A stretch of 64,000 bases of DNA from Cerioporus squamosus. Taxonomy: Eukaryota; Basidiomycota; Agaricomycetes; Polyporales; Polyporaceae. Under the pieces are notes generated by a model. That model saw nothing but the letters and a program-made list of their open reading frames with translations, had not been told where the DNA came from and did not search any database. The first letter of the stretch is position 1, and each line of letters starts with the position of its first letter. The DNA lies in contig JABYQS010000088.1 in assembly GCA_022592435.1 (NCBI GenBank), positions 1-64,000 of the forward strand, read 5' to 3'. Shown in pieces: positions 50,475-62,983 of the stretch. Made by a program: the position numbers and the translations under genes.

Positions 50475-50703
50475 TAGATGCTGCTGGCCATCATTTCTTG
50501 TACGCTGTCGACTTTGCTTTCGGATCTCCCGTATGTATCCATAGGTGTATTATGATTGGATCCTCTTGCGGAAAGTAGCCTGTGCGATGCCTGCAAAACA
50601 GTGCGACGGGAAATACATACTGGTACAAGGACCTGCGTAAACAACCTGCGTGGTGTCACCCTCCTCTCGTCTATGCATTGGTGCAAGAGCGCGAGGTCGC
50701 GAA

Positions 50704-53700
50704 CTACTTGACCGGCTCAGCGTCGATCAAGTCTGTCCAGACAGTTGAGTTGAGGTTGAAACAAACCAGATATTGCAATAGACACAACGTACCTTGCGCG
50801 AGCTCTCGCTCGGCTTCTGTCAGTCCAGAGTCGTGGGCCTCCAGGAACGCAGTCGACCTCGTCCATGACCCCGTCGTCCTCCACATCCGATTCCTCGTCC
50901 GTCTCGTCCTCGTCGTCCTTCGCGTCGTCGATCGCGAAGGGCGTCCGCTCCATCATGGCCGCCGCACTGGCTGCCGCCTGGAACATGCTCGGCATCGGCG
51001 AGTAGTCCGCGGACGCGGACGGCAGACTCGACGATGGCGTGACAGGATTCACAGAGAGGGCGGAGGCGGACGCCGACGTCGACGACGTGCTCGACGAGCC
51101 GCTTGTAGGGACCGAAGTCTCGGAGGGGCTCGTGAGGCTGGTCTTCGACGCCGAACGGCGCATCGTCGGGGTGAGGAGCGACTCGCGCGCCTTGGGCTCC
51201 TCGAGCGTCGTGTACTTCCCGATCGCTGGTCGGGTGAACACCTGCACGCGTCGCAGATTAGCCTATGCCAAAGCCGGAAGAAGCGCGAGCAGGGACGCGA
51301 AGCGAGGAATCGAACTCGCACCTGGTGCTTCCCCACCGCCCTGCCAATCTCGTCGGTGAACTTGTGCAGTATCTTCCGGTTGTCATCGGTAGCGATGTTC
51401 TGCCAGATGCCTCCGAGGAAGCCACTATTCGAGTTCGGGATGTCGTTGAGCGGCACGGGCTCTAGCCTGAACGTCGCTGAGAAGTCCGTCTCGAAGAATG
51501 ACTCCAGTATCTCGTCGGCAAGGACCACCATTCGGAACCTATCGAGACCGGCGTGTCAATGCCATGTGCATCAGGTAGCTAACGATGTCATACGTGGCAA
51601 GGTTGATGTATGGCTGGTTCGACTCAATTGGGGGTGCTTCGGAGTCGGGATCCGCCCCCTCTGGTCGCGGGAGTAAGGTATCGCCGTATTCGAAGGCGTT
51701 AGACATGAACCGGCTAACGGCACCGAGGTATGCGTCTCCGACCTCATGCCGGAAGATGAACTGTCTCGAACAGTGAGTCGAGAAAGCGTGGATGGCATCT
51801 GAAACACACTGACCAAGAGCGACTCGACAAAGTCAGGACATCATCTTTTGTCAGATATCCATCCTTGTTCTTGTCGTGCAAATTGAAGAACCACTCGATA
51901 TTCTCCATCAGATCATTGAACATAACGCCATCCAGACCGGAGACGAGGTCCTGTGGCAACTGTCAATAGAGAAACTCTAGTAGGGTGTGTGAGGCGCTGA
52001 CCTGGAAGGAGAGGGCACCCCGGTACGATGTGTCCCAGAAGAAGAATAGGCGGTCAATCAGCTCATGATCAGCAATCTCACGGTCCACTCGTTGCTGTAA
52101 TTGAAGTAAGCCTCGGTGACGTGTTCACGAAGTGCGAACCAACCTGGAAGCCATTCGTAACAATCTTCTCCGTTCGTGCCCATGTGCAGATCTCGCTGAG
52201 GAAGACCTTGAACGTCTTCAGCCCTATGCGTGTCTCTGGCCTCTCCTCTGCCTGATCCCTTGTTGTGAGGAGCGAAGGTGGCGGGAGTGAGACAGCCGGA
52301 GGAGGCTCAAGGCAGATAGCTTTGAAGAGCGCATCGTAGATAAGGCCCGCTTGCTCCTTGGTAAAGCGCTCGAGGGTGCGGAGGTTCCGAATCGCAGACC
52401 GCTTGGAGAAGGACTCGATGCTGTGGACGATCTCAGAGCGATACTTGCGCCGCTCGTTGAAGATGGTGTCATCAGTGATCACCGCGAACTCGCGGAACGA
52501 GACCAACAGCAGCTCCTGGAAGCGTGTGATGGCACGCGCTCGCGGGTCACTGGAGTTCGGGTGTGCTGAGTCGCCCAGAGATGCGAAGTACTCCCTCATA
52601 AGACTACAGCACATCAGAGAGGATAGGAGATAGGAGTAGGATGGGGTTACGTACTGGATGAACTGCCCATCGTCTTGGATTTTCAGGAGTTTCTCGCCAT
52701 TGATCTTGAGAATGGCTGCACTGGACGTTAGCATCACGAAGGCGACCCGTCGATATTGGACGAACCAAGTCTGCGGAGAGAGACCGGCGTATCAGTTACA
52801 CAGACTCATGGAGTGTAGGGCAATACCTCCTCACCCTACTTGGAAGAGTACTCTGGGACCCATGCAGAAGAAACAGTCAATTATCCGGAACGCAAACACC
52901 ATAGGCATGCTGTTGATAAACCTGTACGGCGACGACGTCAGCACGAGCCAGCACGGAGAGACTCCAAGCAAACCCTACAAACTCAGGAACCAGGGAAGCG
53001 ATGCTACTGATAGTTGGACGTCCACCTCCTGGCAATGGTCGTAGATGATGGGTAGACATCGGTGTACTAATGACTCGAAGACACGTTGGTCGAGAAGCGT
53101 CCCGTGCATGGAAGGACTAAAGGAAAGCGTAAGAGGCAGTTCAAACTGTCCATACAATGAGAGCACAAACCTGTAGTACCCTGGCAGAAGACGATCACAG
53201 ATGACCTCTAGTAGCCAAAAGGCTTGCTCTTCTGACATATAGCTGACCGAGGACCGTCAGCGACTGTGCGCGTTCAGAGTCTCCTCAGTTTGGAACTCAC
53301 ATGAGGATCGCCGCCGCAAGGATGTTCATCGCCTACAAATTCTCGTTTGCACCGAAGCGGTCTACAGCATGACACAGATAACGAACCTGACAATAACCCG
53401 TCTCGGGATTCTTGAACGAGTATGCTTGCAGGACTCTCCGAAGGGCGCTGATTCCCTCTTCACTTTGGTAAGCCGAGTATTCTGGTAGACTCCGATGCAG
53501 ATCCTTCTCAATTTCCTCGGTACTGGTGTTCGTGCGCCCCTCGTTCTCAGCAAGTAGGCGTTCATAGTATCCTGGGTTTTCAAAGCGGAGATAGAGTGAT
53601 CCTGAGAGCGTCTCCCACATCTCTCCACGAAGTCGATTGGGTAGACCAACTTGGATGAGACGGGTACACTGGGGATACCGGAGCAGGGTCAAGTTGCGCC

Positions 53701-54794
53701 CATGTGCTGGATGATGGTGCGATGGTTGAGAAGTAGTCGTAGATACACAAGAGACATACGTACTCCGGAGATAGTTGGTCCACAGCTTCGTTTTTGAAGC
53801 TTCCCTCAACCTTTCAAACAGTCAACGTCGGCGCATGGCTCCTAGAAATGTCGATCACTCACTTCTTAGCGTCACCAGGGAACTTGAACTTCAAGCCCAG
53901 ACCACCGAGATACATGGAGTCCCCAGCCGAATCGTCGGTCTTCGACGCATCACCAGCTTTCTCGTCGCCGTTCTCTGGTGCGGTCGTGTTCGCGACAAGC
54001 AGCTCCGAATAGCACGTCTTCACGAAGCCCTTCACCGCCTTCATGTGGCCCTTCTGCAGTTCGACCTTCAGAGCATCGCGCAGGAGGGAGCAGAACAGGT
54101 CCGCCGTCGGCCGGAGCGACGTCAATTGCACCACCTGCATATCAAGTCAATAAGTAGGCGGTCAGAAGTACTGGTCCTGCGACATCGGAGAGTACGTACG
54201 ATCTTCATCCCATGCCATAGCGAAAGACTGAGCGCATAGATGCCCGCGCGGGCGTTCAGTCGTTCCACGCGGCGGATGGTGCATAGCGGGAGGGTGAACC
54301 GGACGGACTTGCGATCCAGCGATACAAACGCGAGGTAGGGCGGGAGGAGGTGTAGCTTGCCTGCCTGTGCACGGAGCGTTCGGTCAGCGATCGCCTTTGA
54401 CAGTCGTGACAGAGGCATGTATGTCGTAACGGCACTTAGAGAAGCACATGCATCCTAAGACTGTATGTCCGGTGTACTAGCTATGTATGCCAAGGCATTG
54501 ACGATGTCCACGACTTCGGACGAGTAGGAGATGCCACTAGTTATCGCATGCACTCGGGGAAGCACTCACATACGAGTCCTCCTCGCCCTGCACACCCAAA
54601 CTCAACACCGCGTTGATCTCCATCTTCTCCAGCTCAGCCTCGGGCGGGCTCGCGCTCTTCTCGCCATTGGTGCCATTACTGTTCGCCTCTGCGCCCGGCC
54701 AATTCACCGGGGTAGGAAGCGCAAAGAACAAGTGCGTGAGCTGGTCTTTCGTCGGTTCCTTGAAATTCCGCAGATGCGGCGAGATGGTGGCCAT
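50704..54794 (-). CDS. GRAM-TBC-EF-hand Rab GTPase-activating protein (Gyp2/TBC1D9 type)
   Basis: A large cytosolic Rab GAP of about 1,100 residues in many exons. An N-terminal GRAM-like region ([34 protein letters not shown]) comes first. The TBC domain begins [17 protein letters not shown]. It has the Arg-finger block [12 protein letters not shown] and the Gln-finger block TGYCQAMNIL, so both catalytic residues are present. It continues through [19 protein letters not shown] and SLPWFLSLF. Downstream is an EF-hand-like loop [12 protein letters not shown] (positions 1, 3, 5 and 12 acidic or Asn as required). A Ser/Thr-rich then acidic tail ends DLIDAEPVK. This GRAM-TBC-EF order is that of TBC1D8/9 and yeast Gyp2/Mdr1. 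Near 50850 the tail shifts frame (DEVD versus AFLEAHDSG), one base too many. Start Met of [11 protein letters not shown]. Confidence 0.87.
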
Positions 54795-55559
54795 CCTGTG
54801 TACTGTCTAGATGTTCGTACGTCCCAGACGATCGTTCGCCTCCACGCCTGCAGGATCAGGAGCAGGCTGTGGCAGCGTTGCGAGTCGCGTGTGCCGTGAG
54901 GTCTGCGCGACGCCGAGATCAGACGAGCAGACTTCTGGAGTCGACAAGCCTCAGAGAAGGGTCTTTGGTGGACAACGCGAACAGGAGAGGCGTGCAAGCT
55001 ATCAGACGTCTAGTAGTGGTCGCCCAGGAAGGCTGTGGACACCGGCGGCGTGCGCGCGACCCAGGAGCGCGCTCTGGGCGCTTCGTGGACAGGAGCACCG
55101 TGCATCGCCGCTGTCCTGAGAGTCGAGACAGTACGCACACAACCTCAGCTTGTGCACGGACGTCGGACACACTCGCAGGGAAGTGCCAATTCAGCTGAAA
55201 ACACTAATTAAACATTGGAAGTTGTTGCTACATAGATAACACGGCGAGTAACCTAATCCTACTAAAAGCGTTGAAGAGCGCAATGGACGACGCGTCTCGG
55301 CGTACTGGGTGTGATAGTGTGCGTAAAGGGAAGATGCAAATACAATAAACAATATGCGACGATGCCGGCGGAGTCTTCGATGTAGGTCATTGCGGAGTCG
55401 TGTCTATTCGTGACGGAGATGCGTGGAAAGGAAGAGGCGGGAATGCGGCGAAGGCAGAAGAAGGAAATAGCAGTCGACCAAGAAGCGCGCATATAGCACA
55501 CCGCGTCCTGGTGGATGAATGGGACGAGGCGGAGAGAGGGCAGGGAACCCGCCAGAGAA
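54795..55559. other. Intergenic
   Basis: 765 bp: promoter of the TBC gene and 3' flank of the next minus-strand gene. Frames on both strands are Arg/Ser/Pro-rich and compositional. No gene is seen. Confidence 0.45.
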
Positions 55560-56461
55560 TCAGAGACCGCGCTTCTGCCTGTAAAGCTGCCGCGCGCGCT
55601 CCATACTCTCGCGAACTTCGGGGCTCTCCCATGTGGACTCGTCCTCGCGAAGGCTGGCGACAGAACGAGCATCAGAATCCACCGAATGGCCGCGGTCGAA
55701 TCGACTCTTCCTAGGAGAGCCGAGCTGGGGGGTGTGAGGGGAGTATGGAGGGAGCCCGAAGCCGGCACGGCGACTCGAGCCAGGGAGACGCTCCTCCTCT
55801 TCCTCTACCCACGCGCCAGACCCATCGTCGACCTCATCGGCCTGGTCTTCACTCATGACGACGACCTCCTTGCCGAGCGCCTTTTGCCCCTCCGCGATGA
55901 GCTGAGTGAGGCGGTCCCCGATCCACGACATCTGTTCATCGACGTCGGCATCTTCGTCGGGCTTCGGACTTGACCTCGAGCCGCTGGTGAAGTTGAATTC
56001 GGGGGGAATGGGAGCACGGGAGGCGTAGGACGTGGAAGAGGAGGCATAGTGATATGACATGGACCCCGCAACCCGAGATGGCGTCTTTCGGTGACGCGGA
56101 ACGGTACGTCGACTAGCAACGGTACGAGACTTCCGTGAACGAGGAGTAGGTGCGGGCTTCAGAGCAGGCGTAGTCGGAGCACTAGTCTCGTGCTCCGGCG
56201 GCACCCATTCTCCTTGTTCATAGGGAGGCGGCGGCAGAGCCTCGGGGTTCTTGCCACGATCTCTCCATCTACAAAGCCGATAAGCACGAACCAGAAGCCA
56301 CTTGATGAGAGAAGAACTCACAGGCGATACACAGTAAGGCCAACGGCAGTCCCAATAAGAGCCGCGCTCAACGCAGTCGAGATAAGAGAACCAGCAAGCG
56401 TTCTACGACGCTTGGGGGGAGGAAGGTCTAAGGAAACATAAAAGTTGAGTTGAGTGGGCAT
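55560..56461 (-). CDS. Orphan single-span membrane protein
   Basis: A two-exon gene of about 280 residues. Exon 1 encodes MPTQLNFYVSLDLPPPKRRR, a basic stretch, then one membrane segment LISTALSAALIGTAVGLTVY. A GTGAGT intron joins it to a long exon starting WRDRGKNPEALPPPPYEQGE. The rest is low-complexity Ser/Pro/Arg, with one more ordered block MSWIGDRLTQLIAEGQKALG. The protein ends ESMERARQLYRQKRGL. The positive-inside residues before the helix suggest an Nin-Cout anchor with a cytosolic or lumenal disordered body. A PPPY element could bind WW domains. I do not recognise the family. The next gene on the same strand is also an orphan membrane protein. Confidence 0.7.
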
Positions 56462-56966
56462 GCTGAGGATGGAGGAGGATACGCAGTCCATTTATTAGAG
56501 ATGCAGTGTGACATGCACGTGTTGCAGACATGGAGCAGCAGCGGCTCGAAAACGTGGGGTCTGCACGTTAAAGTGTCCACACTCGGACATCTTCGCGAAT
56601 GCGAGGGCAGGCGGTGCGAACGGCAGGAGCTCCGACCTACACGCTCGCACTGCCTGCCTGCAGATAACCATGAGCTGAAGGGCAAACCTAGCCATGATTG
56701 GACTATCTTTCGGCTCATGCTGATCTGCTGCGATTCACGCGTCCGACATGCTGCCTGGCTTTAGCAATGCAAGGAGTGCGCTTGCCAGCGACGGTCAAAC
56801 GCCTACTGTCAGAGCGCAGGTTCGCACTCTTCCTCGCCTCTACAGCGGCGCATACAAGAAGCGGCTTGCGCCTGGTCGCCCGCCAGAAGTGTGAACAAGA
56901 GCCGAACAGGTTCTCTTCGACCAGGAGCACCTGATATTGCGGTGGGCGGAAAGCCATCCAGGACGG
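56462..56966. other. Intergenic
   Basis: About 505 bp between two minus-strand genes. Nothing beyond short compositional frames is seen. Confidence 0.45.
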
Positions 56967-57599
56967 CTATCGATATGGAGGCGAAGAAGGCGCATATATG
57001 CGCTTCCGACGACTCGCGGGCATCCCTTGGATGGACAGGGCGGAGAAGAAGTAGCCGAACACTCACCTCCTACCATCTCCTCTATCTCGTCTTGATCCGC
57101 GTTTTCGTATGCCATGTCTCTGTACTTCGCTGGGGTGTCCAGATAGCCACTGGTGGACGTGTGAATGGGAGCAGGCCGACTAGGTTCAGGGCTGGAAGGC
57201 ACCCATCCCCTTTTCTTCGTGAGGGGCGGCAGTACAGATGGAGAAGGGGGCCGGCGCCGCGGAATGGAGGAAGGCTGCACGCCGTGGACGTCACCGTCAG
57301 TGTCGAAGTGAAGCTTGGGGGGAGGCGCCGACTCGGGATTGGCAGCCGCTGCAGTCGTGAACGGGTTGGTGATGCCGGGGACAGAAAGACTGAAGCTAAA
57401 AGAGAAAACCATAGGTGGACAGCACGTCGAGAACAGCGGCGAAGACGAGGAAGAAGAGCACGTCGAGGTCGGCAAAAACGTCGAGCTCGCTGCAAAGAGC
57501 GTTCACCCCAACGCGCGCGAACCGTGCGGCTGCCGCGATGACCTGCCATTCAGGGACAACTCCCGCGGCGAGCCGGCCGGTCCGAATGAACATCGGCAT
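56967..57599 (-). CDS. Orphan membrane protein, frame-broken
   Basis: Probably two exons, about 195 residues. It starts MPMFIRTGRLAAGVVPEWQV, followed by an amphipathic stretch and a membrane segment DLDVLFFLVFAAVLDVLSTY. The frame then stops at a TAG unless one T of the TTTT run (57405-57408) is removed, which joins STYGF to SFSLSVPGITNPF. A Pro-rich cytosolic part follows with HFDTDGDVHGV, KKRGWVPSSPEP and MAYENADQDEIEEMVGG. An intron at about 57025-57066 joins a short last exon ending RKRIYAPSSPPYR. No named family is recognised. The start could lie further upstream, since the frame stays open to 57701. Confidence 0.55.
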
Positions 57600-58391
57600 G
57601 CCGCGGTGGCTGGAGTCCTTGGTATGGGACCACCACGTCGAGTGTCCCAGAGCAATATTAATCAGGTGAGGGGATCCGTTGCAGGATGCTGCTACTGTCA
57701 TTCACTCTGACTGATGTCTGTGATGTGACCTACAGATTACCACCAGGGGATCTCGGTTATAGTCCCAGTGGGACGAAGCACCTGTCAGTGCTCAAGAATG
57801 CACCATGCACCCACCTCCCTCACCCTCGGTTCTTGACGAGTCCCGTTGATCGCTGCCGACTCAGTACGCCGGGTGCCTGTTATTTGGCTTTCAAAGTGCG
57901 AGCTTCACCGACATAGCCGCATAGCGTATGTCGAATTTCCTCCTTGCTGAGAACGTCAGTCGGATAGCTGTTAGGCCACCTAGAGCCCTATTGATGCCGA
58001 GATGCAAGAATGCAAATCTCTCGGGGCGGAAATGTTCTGGATATGGCGTCGAAGACTCAGGGTAGTGCCGCGTCAACCGGGGCATAAGCACGCAAGCTGT
58101 CAACCTCGACCGATGATTGACTTGGTCGCCGGCGTCCATGCATGGCTTCCCCAGCTCGCAGCGGAAACCTCAGCGGGCCTTCCAAACTGTGAATCTTTAT
58201 TTCCGTATATGAACGCATCCTTTCTGACCGCTCGCATCGCTTAGATCGAAGGAAATAGAAGGACTTCATGAAGACGATGCCTTCCTTGACGCCTGGTCGG
58301 CCTTCTGTGGCACGGCACGTCTATCAGCTCTACAAAATCCGCGTTCCCCGACCCCGCACCCCCGCGTCCTCTTCGCACGACTTCCCTCGCC
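57600..58391. other. Intergenic between divergent genes
   Basis: 792 bp with the promoters of the orphan membrane protein (-) and the first monooxygenase (+). No coding signal or clear TATA box is seen. Confidence 0.45.
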
Positions 58392-61015
58392 ATGCCTACA
58401 GTCTCCCGCAATGCCATGCTTAACCTCGACTTCCTCGTGGTTGGTGGAGGTGAGTCTGTCACTCTTGCGTCTTGTTCCGCTTCGATCATCAGCGCCCCAA
58501 TCACCTTCGTGGGGTTGATCTGCGTATCCGCAGGTGCCCTGTATGATCTCCGACTATATGTACGTCTGTGGGTCCAGGATTGAACGCACTAACCAGTCGC
58601 CCTCACTCTTGCAGGCATCGGGGGTCTCGCTGTTGCATATGTGCTGAGCAAAGCCGGTCACCGAGTCAGGGTTCTCGAGCGACACGACTTCAACGTCCCG
58701 AGCGGAGGGCAGCGAGTTCCTCCCAACCTCAGCAAAATTCTGCGACAATGGGTCGGCGAGGAGGAGCTCATGAAGATATCGACACGATGTGTCGGCACCC
58801 CCTTCCATCACTGTGAGTACCTCCTTTGTATACTGCCGTCGAAACGCATGTCCCTTCCTCTCGAGCCTCTGCGGCTGGACCCTCGCAGTTTGCCGAGGTG
58901 GCAGCGTCACAAGTCTCGTAGCCGTCGCCGCGGACACGGTTTTGCGTTGCTGCGCGGTGCCTGTAATCGCGAAGTGTATGTCAATTCGTCGCGAGACAAT
59001 CGAGGGGAATGCAGCGCGCATCCGATTGTCGCGCTCGCCTAGCTTTCTCCTTCACCGGATGCGGCGGTCTTCTTGCCTTCTGGCGGCGCACTCTGAGACT
59101 CGCACGCCGCTTGTCCGCGCGCATCGCTGTCCGGTGCATGACGGACCTGAGTTATGGAAGGACCCACATGCTATCGCATTCGTGGGCGTGTGGTCCGGAA
59201 ACGCGACGAGATGCAGGACCCGAGTTGTTCCTTGTCCTTGTGTGCGGTTCCCGCCGCACCTCGTCGCACGTCTCGGCTGCGCACGACCTATGTTTAGTCG
59301 CTCCTCAGACGGGAACCGTAACCACTAGCTGGTAAGAATGATTGCGGCAGCAGCCGGCGCGCTCATTGGCACCAGATACGTTAACAGACAACGTTGACTT
59401 CTCGTTCCTCCACTCCTCTCATAGAGGTTAGCAGGGATGGTTGCAGGGTCCTTGATGACAGGATCGCTTGCAGCGATACTGATTGCCTTCTCGCTCTTCT
59501 GCTGCACAGACTCCGATAGCTTACCAACATTTATGCGCAGTACGCACTGGGGATCTCGTCGGATACTTCCATTGGAAGCCAGCAGTTATGGCCGAGACCG
59601 GAGGCGAGTTCCTGCTCATGCATGTAAGCTGTCACCACCGCTTTTGTTCGCGTCCACCTCGCTAAGATTCGCTATGCAGCACGATGACCTGGTCCGGCTA
59701 CTGCACCGGCTTGCGACGGGAGCCGGCGCGAAGGTCCACCTCAACTCTAAAGTGGCGTCAATACGGCAGGGGACGAGACGTTCGATGAGACCAAGAGTGA
59801 CGCTCGATAACGGTGATGTGCTCACCGCCGACATCCTCATCGGCGCGGACGGCTACAAGAGCATCGTGCGGGACGTTGTGCTAGGCGAAGAAGACTGTGC
59901 AAAACCGGGCGGGATGACGCTGTACACTGGAGTCATCAAGGCGGAAGACATGTTGCAGGACCCAGAGCTCCGCCCATATGCTCTCGCAGATGAGGTACGA
60001 TCTCAGCATCGTCTTCTCACAGTCGCCATTATTGACCTGTTGCAGTGGCCCATTTTCATGGGCTCTCACAGAAGTATTTGCGGTGAGTCGTATCTGGATT
60101 CATCCCATTAGCTCCCGGAGCTGATGTTGTACCTTGTCAGGGCATCCTGTGGTATGTTCACATCATTCAGCCTCTGGTCGACACCGCCCGATGACCCAAT
60201 GACTACTAGCGCGCCAAGAGAGAATTCTTTTTCCACCTCTATTCTTGGCACAACCTTGACGGCCTTGAGCAGAACGGGGAAGAAAGCTGGGATGAGTTGC
60301 TCCCGACGGAGAAGATCAACCTTGAGAACCATGGGCCAAAGTGGATCCGTCTCCTGTTCCCTGCAAGGCCGCTGCTGACCCATACCGCGCCACAGAGTGC
60401 AACGAATGATTAAGATGGCGCCCCACGTCATCCGGACACGCTTCATGTCCCGCAAGGATGGCATCCACGACTGGGTGGACTCGTCTGGCCGTATTGTCTT
60501 GCTCGGCGACGCCGCACATCCGTCCTTCGTGAGTGCACGAACCACTCGTGGGGCCACATTGACGGCATAATTGACCATAATCTGACGCTTAGCCGGGCGG
60601 ATCGCATGGCGCGAGCATGGCCGTGGAAGACGCCGTCGTGCTCGGCTCGCTCTTCTCGCACCTGCGGACAATGAATCAGATCCCGTCCTTCCTGAGTGCG
60701 TACCAGGAACTCCGCCAGCGCAGGTGCGACCTCGTCAAGCTCGCGGACATCGGCAACGCGCAGATGGTCGCAATGCCGGACGGCCCCGCCGCGGACGCGC
60801 GTGACGACGACATGCGTCACACCATCGAGGAGTGGGACGAGGGCACGATGAAGGCTCAGTTCGAGGAGATCGCGGAGATCTTCTTGTACGACGCCGGAGA
60901 CGCCGCTGAGGAATGGTGGGTCAACTGGGGCCGCTTCAGCCAGCCGGCACGCAACCAGCCGAGCATGATGAATCTCAACTTTGCCAGCGTCACCAGCACC
61001 GTGCGCGACGATTGA
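58392..61015 (+). CDS. FAD-dependent monooxygenase, salicylate-hydroxylase-like (copy 1)
   Basis: Class A flavoprotein hydroxylase of about 440 residues using FAD and NAD(P)H on an unknown, probably aromatic, substrate. The Rossmann motif is built across an intron: DFLVVGGG joined to IGGLAVAYVLSKAGH. LERHDFNVPSGGQR follows. Further on are WKPAVMAETGGEFLLM, DDLVRLLHRLA, the DG-type motif ADILIGADGYKSIVRD and the second FAD motif RIVLLGDAAHPSF, then PGGSHGASMAVEDA. The C-terminus is acidic and ends TSTVRDD. An intron of 728 nt (58813-59540), ten times the usual size here, splits FHH from the exon coding GDLVGYFHWKPAV. A 55-nt intron at 60341-60395 repairs what looks like a frame break (HGPK to VQRMIKMAPH). 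A second copy follows at 62984. Confidence 0.9.
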
Positions 61016-62983
61016 GCTGTACCTGCTGTACCCTGGTTTTCCCCGCCTCGGCCTGGGGCAGCGCTCTCGTGTTCGGGGACTATTGTCTGCCGAATGCTGC
61101 GTCTCCGTTATTGCGGTCTGATCCGCGCCTCCATTCCCTTCCGTTGTGCTTCTCCGTCTGGGCGACATACTACATACGAGCGCATTTCCACTCTATTGAC
61201 GACTTAGCAGCTGACGTTATTTTGCACCCGCAATCTACTGGTACTTACCTCCACGGTCGCCGCGGATCCCTTGTCTACGATACACGACTAGTCCATTCAC
61301 TGCAATTAATCCCCCTCCTGCTGCAGCTCTATCTCACGCACTCGTTAACGCACATCCCGCCGTTCTTGTTGTCCCCAACTTAGTGCACTCTGGTGTATCG
61401 TCTGTCAGCGTAGCTGTTAGCGTTGTTGCTGGCATGAGTATCGGTAACATATTCCTAGCATACGGCTGTCCATTCGTACTGTGCTCCCAAGCTTAACTCC
61501 GACTCTTCTCCTGCCAAAAATGACATGCCGTACTGTGCGCCAAGGGTGCGGTGGCGGGATGACGGCGGTACCGATGCTTATGTGTTTTCCATCAAGAACT
61601 GCCTCGGAAGGCGTTCTCCGGTCCTATGAACAAATTCTCGGCACTCGACATTGGATGCGCACGCGTCGATTCACTCTCATACATACTTGCGAAGGACAGG
61701 ACTGTTACTGGATTGCAAAGCTATCTCAGAGCGGCCTAACAGTGGGAGGCGGCAGGCGCTTCGGGCTGGTCAGCGCGGCGTGAGACCAGGGAACATCATC
61801 CTGGACTATTACGACCACCTCCTCTCCCGCGTCACTCATACTCTTGTGCTTAAAGTTCGGCATTGGCAACTACCGAGCAGGCGCGTTATAGTGCGCCTGC
61901 TATGGCCGACTGTCGGACCGCCCTGACAAGCTCGAGGTGGCCAATGATGAATTCAAAGGATGTCCGGAGTTCAAGTTGGTACGTAGCAAGATGAAGACGA
62001 CGACGCACATCCACATTCAAGTCCGTCTCCGTTGGTTCTGTCGTATTCTCGCTGGCCTCAATATTCTTGCGTGCTCGTGCTGCGCCCGGGCACTTGTTAC
62101 GTACTGGCTGCGAGCCTCGGCGGTACGCCTTGCCCCCCATTCGCAAATCTCCACAATTGTTGAACGGCCGGGCCAGGCAAGGCCAGCGTCATGGTCCGCA
62201 CGGAAGCTTTCCATATTCCCGGCAATGGCATACTCGCGGCAAATTTCTATCAACTATCCGAGGCCTCCTGGCCGGACGCGGTGTCTCAGCCTGATGCCAT
62301 CCGATTCCGGGAGCCGCACCAGATGCGCAAATGCCCCCGCAGCTCCTCGTCGCGTGCATCAACTTGACTTTGCTCTGTACGGTCTTGCGTACCTCATCAG
62401 GCCATATATGTTGAGGTTGCTCCTTGGTAGGCACCTGCCACGTCTGTCATTGTCCACGTCGCAATCACCTCCGGACGGCCGCGCCGACAGCACCCTTTTG
62501 TGCTCCATAACTCCGATCAGCAGGTGGGTGGATGTGCATCATCCCGTAAACCAGAGTTCTAGTGCGTCTGTTATGCTCAGTTCTCACGAAGATTTCTCTC
62601 ACAGGTGTTTTCCCGCGTGCTTTGCAAGGTTCCTTGCGTCGCCCTGCAAGGGCAGAACCTCCGGAATGCAAAAGTATGTGCCTAATGGTTCTTCGCGGGA
62701 CCGTGCCCAGCACACGACATCACCATGAGTGGGGTACGACCATTTTTCGAGGTCGAAAGCATCGAAGAGCTCAGCGAGGATGATGGGGACGATCGTCTTG
62801 CCTTCGCCGCCCGATGTCGATCGCTTAACAGCCCGGGAAAGAAGTCCTTCGAAGAGGCGTCCATCTACCTCCCGCTGACGCCTACATGAGCCCTAAGTCG
62901 ATCTGCCAATCCTGCCTCACGGCACTCACCGTCCTCCGCTCTTCATCTACTCCGCCGTTCCGTCCAGTGTCCCCTCCCTCCTG
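61016..62983. other. Intergenic between monooxygenase copies
   Basis: Two kilobases with no gene I can support. A 263-codon frame at 61937-62728 has unusual, Arg/Ser/Cys-rich composition and overlaps frames on both strands. A 54-codon acidic frame lies at 62725-62889. Both may be chance. Confidence 0.45.

Noticed and set aside
51290..51330. GAGTTCGATTC on the minus strand, like a tRNA T-arm
   Set aside because: It lies in an intron of the TBC gene and has no cloverleaf around it.
60341..60395. Apparent frame break in monooxygenase copy 1 after HGPK
   Set aside because: A 55-nt intron (GTGGAT to ACAG) joins HGPK to VQRMIKMAPH in phase.
61937..62728. 263-codon open frame
   Set aside because: Odd composition, overlapping frames of similar length on both strands and no recognisable motif.
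62725..62889. 54-codon acidic frame with a good-looking start
   Set aside because: Too short to judge, with no family resemblance.
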